Notes under the pieces: model-generated | The model's database searches: none | What the model was told of the DNA's origin: nothing | The model's input: the letters and a program-made list of their open reading frames with translations, nothing else | Program-made: the position numbers and the translations under genes | Shown: in pieces, positions 1 through 14,300 of the stretch | Position numbering within the stretch: the first letter of the stretch is position 1 | Layout: the number at the start of each line of letters is the position of its first letter | DNA from: Anisus vortex | Taxonomy: Eukaryota; Mollusca; Gastropoda; Planorbidae | Direction of reading: 5' to 3' | Assembly (NCBI GenBank): GCA_949126835.1 | Contig: OX421503.1 | Span: 154,001-218,000, forward strand | Length of the DNA stretch: 64,000 nucleotides

Positions 1-3000
1 AGCGCCGACCTACCCAGCGATAGCGCCGACCTACCCAGCGGTAGCGCCGACCTACCCAGCGGTAGCGCCGACCTACTCAGCGGTAACGCCGACCTACTAA
101 AAGGTAGCGCCGACGTACTCAGAGGTAGCGCCGACCTACCCAGCGGTAGCGTCGACCTACTTAGCCGTAGCGTAGATCTACACAGCGGTAGCGCCGACCT
201 ACCCGGCGGAAGCGCCGACCTACTAATTGGTAACGCCGACGTACAAAACGGTAGCGCCGACTTACCCAGCGGTAGCGCCGACCTACACAGCGGTAGTGCG
301 GACCTACCCAGCGGTAGCGCCGACCTACCCGGCGGTGGCGCAGACCTATTCAAAGGTAGCGCCGACCTACAAAACGGTAGCGCCGACTTACCCAGCGGTA
401 GCGCCGACCTACTCAGCGGTAGCGCCGACCTACTAAAAGGTAGCGCCGACGTACTCCACTGTAGCGCCGACCTACTCAGCGGTAGCGCCGACCTACCCAG
501 CGGTAGCGCCAACCTACCCGGCGGTAGCGCCGACCTACCCAGCGGTAGCGCCGACCTACCCAGCGGTAGCGCCGACCTACCCAGCGGTAGCGCCGACGTA
601 CTCAGAGGTAGCGCCGACCTACCCAGCGGTAGCGCCGACCTATTCAGCGGTAGCGCCGACCTACTAAAAGGTAGCGCCGACCCTCTAAAAGGTAGCGCCG
701 ACGTACTCCACTGTAGCGCCGACCTACTCAGCGGTAGCGCCGACCTACTCAGCGGTAGCGCCGACCTACCCAGCGGTAGCGCCGACCTACTCAGCGGTAG
801 CGCCGACCTACCCAGCGGTAGCGACGACCTACCAAGCGGTAGCGCCTACCTACCTAGCGGTAGCGCCGACCTACCAAGCGGTAGCGCTTACCTACTTAGC
901 GGCGGCGCCGACCTACTCAGCGGTAGCGCCGAACTACTTAGCGGTGGCGCAGACCTACTAAAAGGTAGCGTCGACATACTAAAAGGTAGCGCCGACGTAC
1001 TCAGCGGTAACGCCGACCTACTTAGCGGTGGCGCCGACCTACCAAGCGGTAGCGTCGACCTACCAAGCGGTAGCGCCGACCTTCCCGGCGGTAGCGCCAA
1101 CCTACCCGGCGGTAGCGCCGACCTACCCAGCGGTAGCGTCGACCTACCCAGCGGTAGCGCCGACCAACTTAGCGGTGACGCCGACCTACATAAAGGTAGC
1201 GCCTACCTACTAAAAAGTAGCGCCGACCTACCCAGCGGTAGCGCCGAACAACTCAGCGGTAGCGCCGACCTACTTAGCGGTGGCGCCGACCTACTCAAAG
1301 TTAGCGCCGACCTACTAAAAGGTAGCGTTGACGTACTCAACTGTAGCGCCGACATACTTAGCGGTGGCGCCGACCTACTTAAAGGTAGCGCCGACCTACT
1401 AAAAGGTAGCGCGGACGTACTCAGAGGTAGCGCCGACCTACCCAGCGGTAGCGTCGACCTACCCAGCGGTAGCGCCGACCTACTTAGCGGTGACGCCGAC
1501 CTACATAAAGGTAGCGCCTACCTACTAAAAAGTAGCGCCGACCTACCCAGCGGTAGCGCCGAACAACTCAGCGGTAGCGCCGACCTACTTAGCGGTGGCG
1601 CCGACCTACTCAAAGTTAGCGCCGACCTACTAAAAGGTAGCGTTGACGTACTCAACTGTAGCGCCGACATACTTAGCGGTGGCGCCGACCTACTTAGCGG
1701 TGGCGCCGACCTACTTAGAAGGTGGCGCCGACCTACTCAAAGTTAGCGCCGACCTACTAAATGGTAGCGCCGACGAACTCAACTGTAGCGCCGACCTACT
1801 CCCCGGTAGCGCCGACCTACCCAGCGTTAGCGCCGAACTACCCAGCGGTAGCGCCGACTTACCCGGCGGAAGCGCCGACCTACCACGCGTTAGCGCCGAC
1901 CTACCCAGCGGTAGCGCCGACCTACTTAGCGGTGACGCCGACCTACTTAAGGGTAGCGCCGACCTACCCGGCGGAAGCGCCGACCTACTAAAAGGTAACG
2001 CCGACGTACAAAACGGTAGCGCAGACTTACCCAGCGGTAGCGCCGACCTACACAGCGGTAGCGCCGACCTACTCAGCGGTAGCGCCGACCTACCCAGCGG
2101 TAGCGCCGACTACTCAGCGGTAGCGCCGACCTACCCAGCGGTAGCGCCGACCTAACAAGCGGTAGCGCCTACCTACCCAGCGGTAGCGCCGACCTACCAA
2201 GCGGTAGCGCTTACCTACTTAGCGGCGGCGCCGACCTACTTAAAGGTCGCGCCGACCTACTAAAAGGTAGCGCCGACCTACTAATAGGTAGCGGCGACGT
2301 ACTCAACTGTAGCGCCGACCGACTCAGCGGTAGGGCCGACATACTCAGCGGTAGCGCCGACCTACTCAGCGTTAGCGCCGACCTACTCAGCGGTAGCGCC
2401 GACGTACTTAGTGGTAGCGCCGACCTACTCAAAGGTAGCGCCGACGTTGTCAGAGGTAGCGCCGACGTACTCAGCGGTAGCGCCGACCTATCCAGCGGTA
2501 GCGCCGACCTACTAAACGGTAGCACCGACTTACCCAGCGGTAGCGCCGACCTACTCAGCGGTAGCGCCGAACTACTTAGCGGTGGCGCAGACCTACTAAA
2601 AGGTAGCGTCGACCTACTAAAAGGTAGCGCCGACGTACTCAGCGGTAGCGCCGACGTACTTAGCGGTGGCGCCGACATACTAAGCGGTTGCGCCGACCTA
2701 CTCAAAGGGAGCGCCGACCTACTCAAAGGTAGCACCGACGTTCTCAGAGGTAGCGCCGACCTACTTAGCGGTTGCGCCGACCTACCTAGCGGTAGCGCCG
2801 ACCTATCCAGCGGTAGCGCCGACCTACTAAACGGTAGCGCCGACTTACCCAGCGGTAGCGCCGACCTACTCAGCGGTAGCGCCGACCTACTTAGCGGTGG
2901 CGCAGACCTACTAAAAGGTAGCGCCGACCTACTAAAAGGTAGCGCCGACGTACTCAGCGTTAGTGCCGACCTTCCCAGCGGTAGCGCCGACCTACCCAGC

Positions 3001-6000
3001 GGTAGCGCCGCCCTACCCAGCGGTAGCGCCGACTTACCCGGCGGTAGCGCCGACCTACCCAGCGGTAGCGCCGACCTACCCAGCGGTAACGCCGACCTAC
3101 CACGCGGTAGAGCCGACCTACCCAGCAGTAGCGCCGACCTATCCAGCGGTAGCGCCGACCTACTAAACGGTAGCGCCGACTTACCCAGCGGTAGCGCCGA
3201 CCTACTCAGCGGTAGCGCCGAACTAATAAGCAGTGGCGCAGACCTACTAAAAGGTAGCGCTGACCTACTAAAAGGTAGCGCCGACGTACTCAGCGTTAGT
3301 GCCGACCTACCCAGCGGTAGCGCCGACCTACCCGGCGGTAGCGACGACCTACCCAGCGGTAGCGCCGACCTACTCAGCGGTAGCGCCGACCTACTCAGCG
3401 GTAGCGCCGACCTACCCAGCGATAGCGCCGACCTACCCAGCGATAGCGCCGACCTACCCAGCGGTAGCGCCGACCTACCCAGCGGTAGCGCCGACCTACT
3501 CAGCGGTAACGCCGACCTACTAAAAGGTAGCGCCGACGTACTCAGAGGTAGCGCCGACCTACCCAGCGGTAGCGTCGACCTACTTAGCCGTAGCGTAGAT
3601 CTACACAGCGGTAGCGCCGACCTACCCGGCGGAAGCGCCGACCTACTAATTGGTAACGCCGACGTACAAAACGGTAGCGCCGACTTACCCAGCGGTAGCG
3701 CCGACCTACACAGCGGTAGTGCGGACCTACCCAGCGGTAGCGCCGACCTACCCGGCGGTGGCGCAGACCTATTCAAAGGTAGCGCCGACCTACAAAACGG
3801 TAGCGCCGACTTACCCAGCGGTAGCGCCGACCTACTCAGCGGTAGCACCGACCTACTAAAAGGTAGCGCCGACGTACTCCACTGTAGCGCCGACCTACTC
3901 AGCGGTAGCGCCGACCTACCCAGCGGTAGCGCCAACCTACCCGGCGGTAGCGCCGACCTACCCAGCGGTAGCGCCGACCTACCCAGCGGTAGCGCCGACC
4001 TACCCAGCGGTAGCGCCGACGTACTCAGAGGTAGCGCCGACCTACCCAGCGGTAGCGCCGACCTATTCAGCGGTAGCGCCGACCTACTAAAAGGTAGCGC
4101 CGACCCTCTAAAAGGTAGCGCCGACGTACTCCACTGTAGCGCCGACCTACTCAGCGGTAGCGCCGACCTACTCAGCGGTAGCGCCGACCTACCCAGCGGT
4201 AGCGCCGACCTACTCAGCGGTAGCGCCGACCTACCCAGCGGTAGCGACGACCTACCAAGCGGTAGCGCCTACCTACCTAGCGGTAGCGCCGACCTACCAA
4301 GCGGTAGCGCTTACCTACTTAGCGGCGGCGCCGACCTACTCAGCGGTAGCGCCGAACTACTTAGCGGTGGCGCAGACCTACTAAAAGGTAGCGTCGACAT
4401 ACTAAAAGGTAGCGCCGACGTACTCAGCGGTAACGCCGACCTACTTAGCGGTGGCGCCGACGTACTAAGCGGTTGCGCCGACCTACTCAGCAGTAGCGCC
4501 GACCTACCTAGCGGTAGCGCCGACCTATCCAGCGGTAGCGCCGACCTACTAAACGGTAGCGCCGACTTACCCAGCGGTAGCGCCGACCTACTCAGCGGTA
4601 GCGCCGAACTACTTAGCGGTGGCGCAGACCTACTAAAAGGTAGCGCTGACCTACTAAAAGGTAGCGCCGACGTACTCAGCGTTAGTGCCGACCTACCCAG
4701 CGGTAGCGCCGACCTACCCAGCGGTAGCGTCGACCTACCAAGCGGTAGCGCCGACCTTCCCGGCGGTAGCGCCAACCTACCCGGCGGTAGCGCCGACCTA
4801 CCCAGCGGTAGCGTCGACCTACCCAGCGGTAGCGCCGACCTACTTAGCGGTGACGCCGACCTACATAAAGGTAGCGCCTACCTACTAAAAAGTAGCGCCG
4901 ACCTACCCAGCGGTAGCGCCGAACAACTCAGCGGTAGCGCCGACCTACTTAGCGGTGGCGCCGACCTACTCAAAGTTAGCGCCGACCTACTAAAAGGTAG
5001 CGTTGACGTACTCAACTGTAGCGCCGACATACTTAGCGGTGGCGCCGACCTACTTAAAGGTAGCGCCGACCTACTAAAAGGTAGCGCGGACGTACTCAGA
5101 GGTAGCGCCGACCTACCCAGCGGTAGCGCCGACCTACTTAGCGGTGGCGCCGACCTACTTAGCGGTGGCGCCGACCTACTCAAAGTTAGCGCCGACCTAC
5201 TAAATGGTAGCGCCGACGAACTCAACTGTAGCGCCGACCTACTCCCCGGTAGCGCCGACCTACCCAGCGTTAGCGCCGAACTACCCAGCGGTAGCGCCGA
5301 CTTACCCGGCGGAAGCGCCGACCTACCACGCGTTAGCGCCGACCTACCCAGCGGTAGCGCCGACCTACTTAGCGGTGACGCCGACCTACTTAAGGGTAGC
5401 GCCGACCTACCCGGCGGAAGCGCCGACCTACTAAAAGGTAACGCCGACGTACAAAACGGTAGCGCAGACTTACCCAGCGGTAGCGCCGACCTACACAGCG
5501 GTAGCGCCGACCTACTCAGCGGTAGCGCCGACCTACCCAGCGGTAGCGCCGACTACTCAGCGGTAGCGCCGACCTACCCAGCGGTAGCGCCGACCTAACA
5601 AGCGGTAGCGCCTACCTACCCAGCGGTAGCGCCGACCTACCAAGCGGTAGCGCTTACCTACTTAGCGGCGGCGCCGACCTACTTAAAGGTCGCGCCGACC
5701 TACTAAAAGGTAGCGCCGACCTACTAATAGGTAGCGGCGACGTACTCAACTGTAGCGCCGACCGACTCAGCGGTAGGGCCGACATACTCAGCGGTAGCGC
5801 CGACCTACTCAGCGTTAGCGCCGACCTACTCAGCGGTAGCGCCGACGTACTTAGTGGTAGCGCCGACCTACTCAAAGGTAGCGCCGACGTTGTCAGAGGT
5901 AGCGCCGACGTACTCAGCGGTAGCGCCGACCTATCCAGCGGTAGTGCCGACCTACTAAACGGTAGCACCGACTTACCCAGCGGTAGCGCCGACCTACTCA

Positions 6001-8300
6001 GCGGTAGTGCCGAACTACTTAGCGGTGGCGCAGACCTACTAAAAGGTAGCGTCGACCTACTAAAAGGTAGCGCCGACGTACTCAGCGGTAGCGCCGACGT
6101 ACTTAGCGGTGGCGCCGACATACTAAGCGGTTGCGCCGACCTACTCAAAGGGAGCGCCGACCTACTCAAAGGTAGCGCCGACGTTCTCAGAGGTAGCGCC
6201 GACCTACTTAGCGGTTGCGCCGACCTACCTAGCGGTAGCGCCGACCTATCCAGCGGTAGCGCCGACCTACTAAACGGTAGCGCCGACTTACCCAGCGGTA
6301 GCGCCGACCTACTCAGCGGTAGCGCCGACCTACTTAGCGGTGGTGCAGACCTACTAAAAGGTAGCGCCGACCTACTAAAAGGTAGCGCCGACGTACTCAG
6401 CGTTAGTGCCGACCTACCCAGCGGTAGCGCCGACCTACCCAGCGGTAGCGCCGCCCTACCCAGCGGTAGCGCCGACTTACCCGGCGGTAGCGCCGACCTA
6501 CCCAGCGGTAGCGCCGACCTACCCAGCGGTAACGCCGACCTACCACGCGGTAGAGCCGACCTACCCAGCGGTAGCGCCGACCTATCCAGCGGTAGCGCCG
6601 ACCTACTAAACGGTAGCGCCGACTTACCCAGCGGTAGCGCCGACCTACTCAGCGGTAGCGCCGAACTAATAAGCAGTGGCGCAGACCTACTAAAAGGTAG
6701 CGCCGACCTACTAAAAGGTAGCGCCGACGTACTCAGCGTTAGTGCCGACCTACCCAGCGGTAGCGCCGACCTACCCGGCGGTAGCGACGACCTACTCAGC
6801 GGTAGCGCCGACCTACTCAGCGGTAGCGCCGACCTACTCAGCGGTAGCGCCGACCTACCCAGCGATAGCGCCGACCTACCCAGCGGTAGCGCCGACCTAC
6901 CCAGCGGTAGCGCCGACCTACTCAGCGGTAACGCCGACCTACTAAAAGGTAGCGCCGACGTACTCAGAGGTAGCGCCGACCTACCCAGCGGTAGCGTCGA
7001 CCTACTTAGCCGTAGCGTAGATCTACACAGCGGTAGCGCCGACCTACCCGGCGGAAGCGCCGACCTACTAATTGGTAACGCCGACGTACAAAACGGTAGC
7101 GCCGACTTACCCAGCGGTAGCGCCGACCTACACAGCGGTAGTGCGGACCTACCCAGCGGTAGCGCCGACCTACCCGGCGGTGGCGCAGACCTATTCAAAG
7201 GTAGCGCCGACCTACAAAACGGTAGCGCCGACTTACCCAGCGGTAGCGCCGACCTACTCAGCGGTAGCGCCGTCCTACTAAAAGGTAGCGCCGACGTACT
7301 CAGAGGTAGCGCTGACCTACCCAGCGGTAGCGCCGACCTACCCAGCGGTAGCGCCGACCTACTCAGCGGTAGCGCCGACCTACTCAGCGGTAGCGCCGAC
7401 CTACCCAGCGGTAGCGCCGACCTACCAAGCGGTAGGGCCGACCTACTTAGCGGTGGTGCCGACCTACTCAAAGGTGGCGCCGACCTACTAAAAGGTAGCG
7501 CCGACCTACTAAATGGTAGCGCCGACGTACTCCACTGTAGCGCCGACCTACTCAGCGGTAGCGCCGACCTACCCAGCGGTAGCGCCAACCTACTCAGCGG
7601 TAGCGCCGACCTACTCAGCGGTAGCGCCGACCTACTAAAAGGTAGCGCCGACCCTCTAAAAGGTAGCGCCGACGTACTCCACTGTAGCGCCGACCTACTC
7701 AGCGGTAGCGCCGACCTACTCAGCGGTAGCGCCGACCTACCCAGCGGTAGCGCCGACCTACTTAGCGGTGGCGCCGACCTACTTAAAGGTAGCGCCGACC
7801 TACTAAAAGGTAGCGCGGACGTACTCAGAGGTAGCGCCGACCTACCCAGCGGTAGCGCCGACCTACTTAGCGGTGGCGCCGACCTACTTAGCGGTGGCGC
7901 CGACCTACTCAAAGTTAGCGCCGACCTACTAAATGGTAGCGCCGACGTACTCAACTGTAGCACCGACCTACTCCCCGGTAGCGCCGACCTACCCAGCGTT
8001 AGCGCCGAACTACCCAGCGGTAGCGCCGACTTACCCGGCGGAAGCGCCGACCTACCACGCGTTAGCGCCGACCTACCCAGCGGTAGCGCCGACCTACCCA
8101 GCGGTAGCGCCGACCTACTCAAAGGTAGCGCCGACCTACCCGGCGGAAGCGCCGACCTACTAAAAGGTAACGCCGACGTACAAAACGGTAGCGCAGACTT
8201 ACCCAGCGGTAGCGCCGACCTACACAGCGGTAGCGCCGACCTACTCAGCGGTAGCGCCGACCTACCCAGAGGTAGCACCGACTACTCAGCGGTAGCGCCG
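1..8300. repeat. Higher-order repeat of about 3.43 kb within the satellite
   Basis: The monomer order at 1-3423 is repeated from 3424 and again, partly, from about 6867. A marker segment encoding KTVAPTY-type units lies at 227-436, 3650-3859 and 7072-7281, with offsets of 3423 and 3422. Other segments shift by 3443 (2211 to 5654, 2963 to 6406, 3299 to 6742), so single-monomer insertions and deletions occurred after the block duplication. Base-level differences between copies are few, which points to recent block duplication. Confidence 0.9.
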
Positions 8301-11300
8301 ACCTACCCAGCGGTAGCGCCGACCTAACAAGCGGTAGCGCCTACCTACCCAGCGGTAGCGCCGACCTACCAAGCGGTAGCGCTTACCTACTTAGCGGTGG
8401 CGCCGACCTACTCAAAGTTAGCGCCGACCTACTTAAAGGTAGCGTTGACGTACTCAACTGGAGCGCCGACCTACTTAGCGGTGGCGCCGACCTACTTAAA
8501 GGTAGCGCCGACCTACTAAAAGGTAGCGCGGACGTAATCAGAGGTAGCGCCGACCTACCCAGCGGTAGCGCCGACCTACCCAGCGGTAGCGCTGACCTAC
8601 TCAGCGGTAGCGCCGACCTACTTAGCGGTGGCGCCGACCTACTCAAAGTTAGCGCCGACCTACTAAATGGTAGCGCCGACGTACTCAACTGTAGCGCCGA
8701 CCTACTCAGCTGTAGCGCCGACCTACCCAGCGGTAGCGCCGCCCTACCCAGCGGTAGCGCCGACTTACCCGGCGGTAGCGCCGACCTACCCAGCGGTAGC
8801 GCCGACCTACCCAGCGGTAACGCCGACCTACCACGCGGTAGAGCCGACCTACCCAGCGGTAGCGCCGACCTATCCAGCGGTAGCGCCGACCTACTAAACG
8901 GTAGCGCCGACTTACCCAGCGGTAGCGCCGACCTACTCAGCGGTAGCGCCGAACTAATAAGCGGTGGCGCAGACCTACTAAAAGGTAGCGCCGACATACT
9001 AAAAGGTAGCGCCGACGTACTCAGCGTTAGTGCCGACCTACCCAGCGGTAGCGCCGACCTACCCGGCGGTAGCGCCGACCTACCCAGCGGTAGCGCCGAC
9101 CTACCCAGCGGTAGCGCCGACCTACCCAGCGGTAGCGCCGACCTACTCAGCGGTAGCGCCGACCTACTCAGCGGTAGCGCCGACCTACCCAGCGATAGCG
9201 CCGACCTACCCAGCGGTAGCGCCGACCTACCCAGCGGTAGCGCCGACCTGCTCAGCGGTAACGCCGACCTACTAAAAGGTAGCGCCGACGTACTCAGAGG
9301 TAGCGCCGACCTACCCAGCGGTAGCGTCGACCTACTTAGCCGTAGCGTAGATCTACACAGCGGTAGCGCCGACCTACCTGGCGGAAGCGCCGACCTACTA
9401 ATTGGTAACGCCGACGTACAAAACGGTAGCGCCGACTTACCCAGCGGTAGCGCCGACCTACACAGCGGTAGTGCGGACCTACCCAGCGGTAGCGCCGACC
9501 TACCCGGCGGTGGCGCAGACCTATTCAAAGGTAGCGCCGACCTACAAAACGGTAGCGCCGACTTACCCAGCGGTAGCGCCGACCTACTTAGCGGTAGCGC
9601 TGACCTACTAAAAGGTAGCGCCGACGTACTCAGAGGTAGCGCTGACCTACCCAGCGGTAGCGCCGACCTACCCAGCGGTAGCGCCGACCTACTCAGCGGT
9701 AGCGCCGACTACTCAGCGGTAGCGCCGACCTACCCAGCGGTAGCGCCGACCTACCAAGCGGTAGGGCCGACCTACTTAGCGGTGGTGCCGACCTACTCAA
9801 AGGTGGCGCCGACCTACTAAAAGGTAGCGCCGACCTACTAAAAGGTAGCGCCGACGTACTCCACTGTAGCGCCGACCTACTCAGCGGTAGCGCCGACCTA
9901 CCCAGCGGTAGCGCCAACCTACCCGGCGGTAGCGCCGACCTACCCAGCGGTAGCGCCGACCTACCCAGCGGTAGCGCCGACCTACCCAGCGGTAGCGCCG
10001 ACTACTCAGCGGTAGCGCCGACCTACCCAGCGGTAGCGCCGACCTAACAAGCGGTAGCGCCTACCTACCCAGCGGTAGCGCCGACCTACCAAGCGGTAGC
10101 GCTTACCTACTTAGCGGCAGCGCCGACCTACTTAAAGGTCGCGCCGACCTACTAAAAGGTAGCGCCGACCTACTAATAGGTAGCGGCGACGTACTCAACT
10201 GTAGCGCCGACCGACTCAGCGGTAGCGCCGACATACTCAGCGGTAGCGCCGACCTACTCAGCGTTAGCGCCGACCTACTCAGCGGTAGCGCCGACGTACT
10301 TAGTGGTAGCGCCGACCTACTCAAAGGTAGCGCCGACGTTGTCAGAGGTAGCGCCGACGTACTCAGCGGTAGCGCCGACCTATCCAGCGGTAGCGCCGAC
10401 CTACTTAACGGTAGCACCGACTTACCCAGCGGTAGCGCCGACCTACTCAGCGGTAGCGCCGAACTACTTAGCGGTGGCGCAGACCTACTAAAAGGTAGCG
10501 TCGACCTACTAAAAGGTAGCGCCGACGTACTCAGCGGTAGCGCCGACGTACTTAGCGGTGGCGCCGACATACTAAGCGGTTGCGCCGACCTACTCAAAGG
10601 GAGCGCCGACCTACTCAAAGGTAGCGCCGACGTTCTCAGAGGTAGCGCCGACCTACTTAGCGGTAGCGCGACCTACCTAGCGGTAGCGCCGACCTATCCA
10701 GCGGTAGCGCCGACCTACTAAACGGTAGCGCCGACTTACCCAGCGGTAGCGCCGACCTACTCAGCGATAGCGCCGACCTACTTAGCGGTGGCGCAGACCT
10801 ACTAAAAGGTAGCGCCGACCTACTAAAAGGTAGCGCCGACGTACTCAGCGTTAGTGCCGACCTACCCAGCGGTAGCGAAGACCTACCCAGCGGTAGCGCC
10901 GCCCTACCCAGCGGTAGCTCCGACTTACCCGGCGGTAGCGCCGACCTACCCAGCGGTAGCGCCGACCTACCCAGCGGTAACGCCGACCTACCACGCGGTA
11001 GAGCCGACCTACCCAGCGGTAGCGCCGACCTATCCAGCGGTAGCGCCGACCTACTAAACGGTAGCGCCGACTTACCCAGCGGTAGCGCCGACCTACTCAG
11101 CGGTAGCGCCGAACTAATAAGCGGTGGCGCAGACCTACTAAAAGGTAGCGCCGACCTACTAAAAGGTAGCGCCGACGTACTCAGCGTTAGTGCCGACCTA
11201 CCCAGCGGTAGCGCCGACCTTTCCGGCGGTAGCGCCGACCTACCCAGCGGTAGCGCCGACCTACCCAGCGGTAGCGCCGACCTACCCAGCGGTAGCGCCG

Positions 11301-14300
11301 ACCTACTCAGCGGTAGCGCCGACCTACTCAGCGGTAGCGTCGACCTACCCAGCGATAGCGCCGACCTACCCAGCGGTAGCGCCGACCTACCCAGCGGTAG
11401 CGCCGACCTACTCAGCGGTAACGCCGACCTACTAAAAGGTAGCGCCGACGTACTCAGAGGTAGCGCCGACCTACCCAGCGGTAGCGTCGACCTACTTAGC
11501 CGTAGCGAAGATCTACACAGCGGTAGCGCCGACCTACCCGGCGGAAGCGCCGACCTACTAATTGGTAACGCCGACGTACAAAACGGTAGCGCCGACTTAC
11601 CCAGCGGTAGCGCCGACCTACACAGCGGTAGTGCGGACCTACCCAGCGGTAGCGCCGACCTACCCGGCGGTGGCGCAGACCTATTCAAAGGTAGCGCCGA
11701 CCTACAAAACGGTAGCGCCGACTTACCCAGCGGTAGCGCCGACCTACTCAGCGGTAGCGCCGACCTACTAAAAGGTAGCGCCGACGTACTCAGAGGTAGC
11801 GCTGACCTACCCAGCGGTAGCGCCGACCTACCCAGCGGTAGCGCCGACCTACTCAGCGGTAGCGCCGACCTACTCAGCGGTAGCGCCGACCTACCCAGCG
11901 GTAGCGCCGACCTACCAAGCGGTAGGGCCGACCTACTTAGTGGTGGTGCCGACCTACTCAAAGGTGGCGCCGACCTACTAAAAGGTAGCGCCGACGTACT
12001 CCACTGTAGCGCCGACCTACTCAGCGGTAGCGCCGACCTACCCAGCGGTAGCGCCAACCTACCCGGCGGTAGCGCCGACCTACCCAGCGGTAGCGCCGAC
12101 CTACCCAGCGGTAGCGCCGACCTACCCAGCGGTAGCGCCGACGTACTCAGAGGTAGCGCCGACCTACCCAGCGGTAGCGCCGACCTACTCAGCGGTAGCG
12201 CCGACCTACTAAAAGGTATTGCCGACCCTCTAAAAGGTAGCGCCGACGTACTCCACTGTAGCGCCGACCTACTCAGCGGTAGCGCCGACCTACTCAGCGG
12301 TAGCGCCGACCTACCCAGCGGTAGCGCCGACCTACTCAGCGGTAGCGCCGACCTACCCAGCGGTAGCGACGACCTAACAAGCGGTAGCGCCTACCTACCC
12401 AGCGGTAGCGCCGACCTACCAAGCGGTAGCGCTTACCTACTTAGCGGCGGCGCCGACCTACTCAGCGGTAGCGCCGAACTACTTAGCGGTGGCGCAGACC
12501 TACTAAAAGGTAGCGTCGACATACTAAAAGGTAGCGCCGACGTACTCAGCGGTAACGCCGACCTACTTAGCGGTGGCGCCGACGTACTAAGCGGTTGCGC
12601 CGACCTACTCAAAGGGAGCGCCGACCTACTCAATGGTAGCGCCGACGTTCTCAGAGGTAGCGCCGACCTACTCAGCGGTAGCGCCGACCTACCTAGCGGT
12701 AGCGCCGACCTATCCAGCGGTAGCGCCGACCTACTAAACGGTAGCGCCGACTTACCCAGCGGTAGCGCCGACCTACTCAGCGGTAGCGCCGAACTACTTA
12801 GCGGTGGCGCAGACCTACTAAAAGGTAGCGCCGACCTACTAAAAGGTAGCGCCGACGTACTCAGCGTTAGTGCCGACCTACCCAGCGGTAGCGCCGACCT
12901 ACCCAGCGGTAGCGTCGACCTACCAAGCGGTAGCGCCGACCTTCCCGGCGGTAGCGCCAACCTACCCGGCGGTAGCGCCGACCTACCCAGCGGTAGCGTC
13001 GACCTACCCAGCGGTAGCGCCGACCTACTTAGCGGTGACGCCGACATACATAAAGGTAGCGCCTACCTACTAAAAAGTAGCGCCGACCTACCCAGCGGTA
13101 GCGCCGAACCACTCAGCGGTAGCGCCGACCTACTTAGCGGTGGCGCCGACCTACTCAAAGTTAGCGCCGACCTACTAAAAGGTAGCGTTGACGTACTCAA
13201 CTGTAGCGCCGACCTACTTAGCGGTGGCGCCGACCTACTTAAAGGTAGCGCCGACCTACTAAAAGGTAGCGCGGACGTACTCAGAGGTAGCGCCGACCTA
13301 CCCAGCGGTAGCGCCGACCTACTTAGCGGTGGCGCCGACCTACTTAGCGGTGGCGCCGACCTACTCAAAGTTAGCGCCGACCTACTAAATGGTAGCGCCG
13401 ACGTACTCAACTGTAGCGCCGACCTACTCCCCGGTAGCGCCGACCTACCCAGCGTTAGCGCCGAACTACCCAGCGGTAGCGCCGACTTACCCGGCGGAAG
13501 CGCCGACCTACCACGCGTTAGCGCCGACCTACCCAGCGGTAGCGCCGACCTACTTAGCGGTGACGCCGACCTACTCAAAGGTAGCGCCGACCTACCCGGC
13601 GGAAGCGCCGACCTACTAAAAGGTAACGCCGACGTACAAAACGGTAGCGCAGACTTACCCAGCGGTAGCGCCGACCTACACAGCGGTAGCGCCGACCTAC
13701 TCAGCGGTAGCGCCGACCTACCCAGCGGTAGCGCCGACTACTCAGCGGTAGCGCCGACCTACCCAGCGGTAGCGCCGACCTAACAAGCGGTAGCGCCTAC
13801 CTACCCAGCGGTAGCGCCGACCTACCAAGCGGTAGCGCTTACCTACTTAGCGGCGGCGCCGACCTACTTAAAGGTCGCGCCGACCTACTAAAAGGTAGCG
13901 CCGACCTACTAATAGGTAGCGGCGACGTACTCAACTGTAGCGCCGACCGACTCAGCGGTAGCGCCGACATACTCAGCGGTAGCGCCGACCTACTCAGCGT
14001 TAGCGCCGACCTACTCAGCGGTAGCGGCAACGTACTTAGTGGTAGCGCCGACCTACTCAAAGGTAGCGCCGACGTTGTCAGAGGTAGCGCCGACGTACTC
14101 AGCGGTAGCGCCGACCTACTCAGCGGTAGCGCCGAACTACTTAGCGGTGGCGCAGACCTACTAAAAGGTAGCATCGACCTACTAAAAGGTAGCGCCGACG
14201 TACTCAGCGGTAGCGCCGACGTACTTAGCGGTGGCGCCGACATACTAAGCGGTTGCGCCGACCTACTCAAAGGGAGCGCCGACCTACTCAGCGGTAGCGC

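Noticed and set aside
5654..8278. 874-codon open frame on minus, and dozens of similar frames on both strands across 1-44.5 kb
   Set aside because: Pure 21-bp repeat. Four of six frames are open by arithmetic, frames overlap on both strands, and they end wherever a monomer indel shifts register. No start context, splice structure or unique domain.
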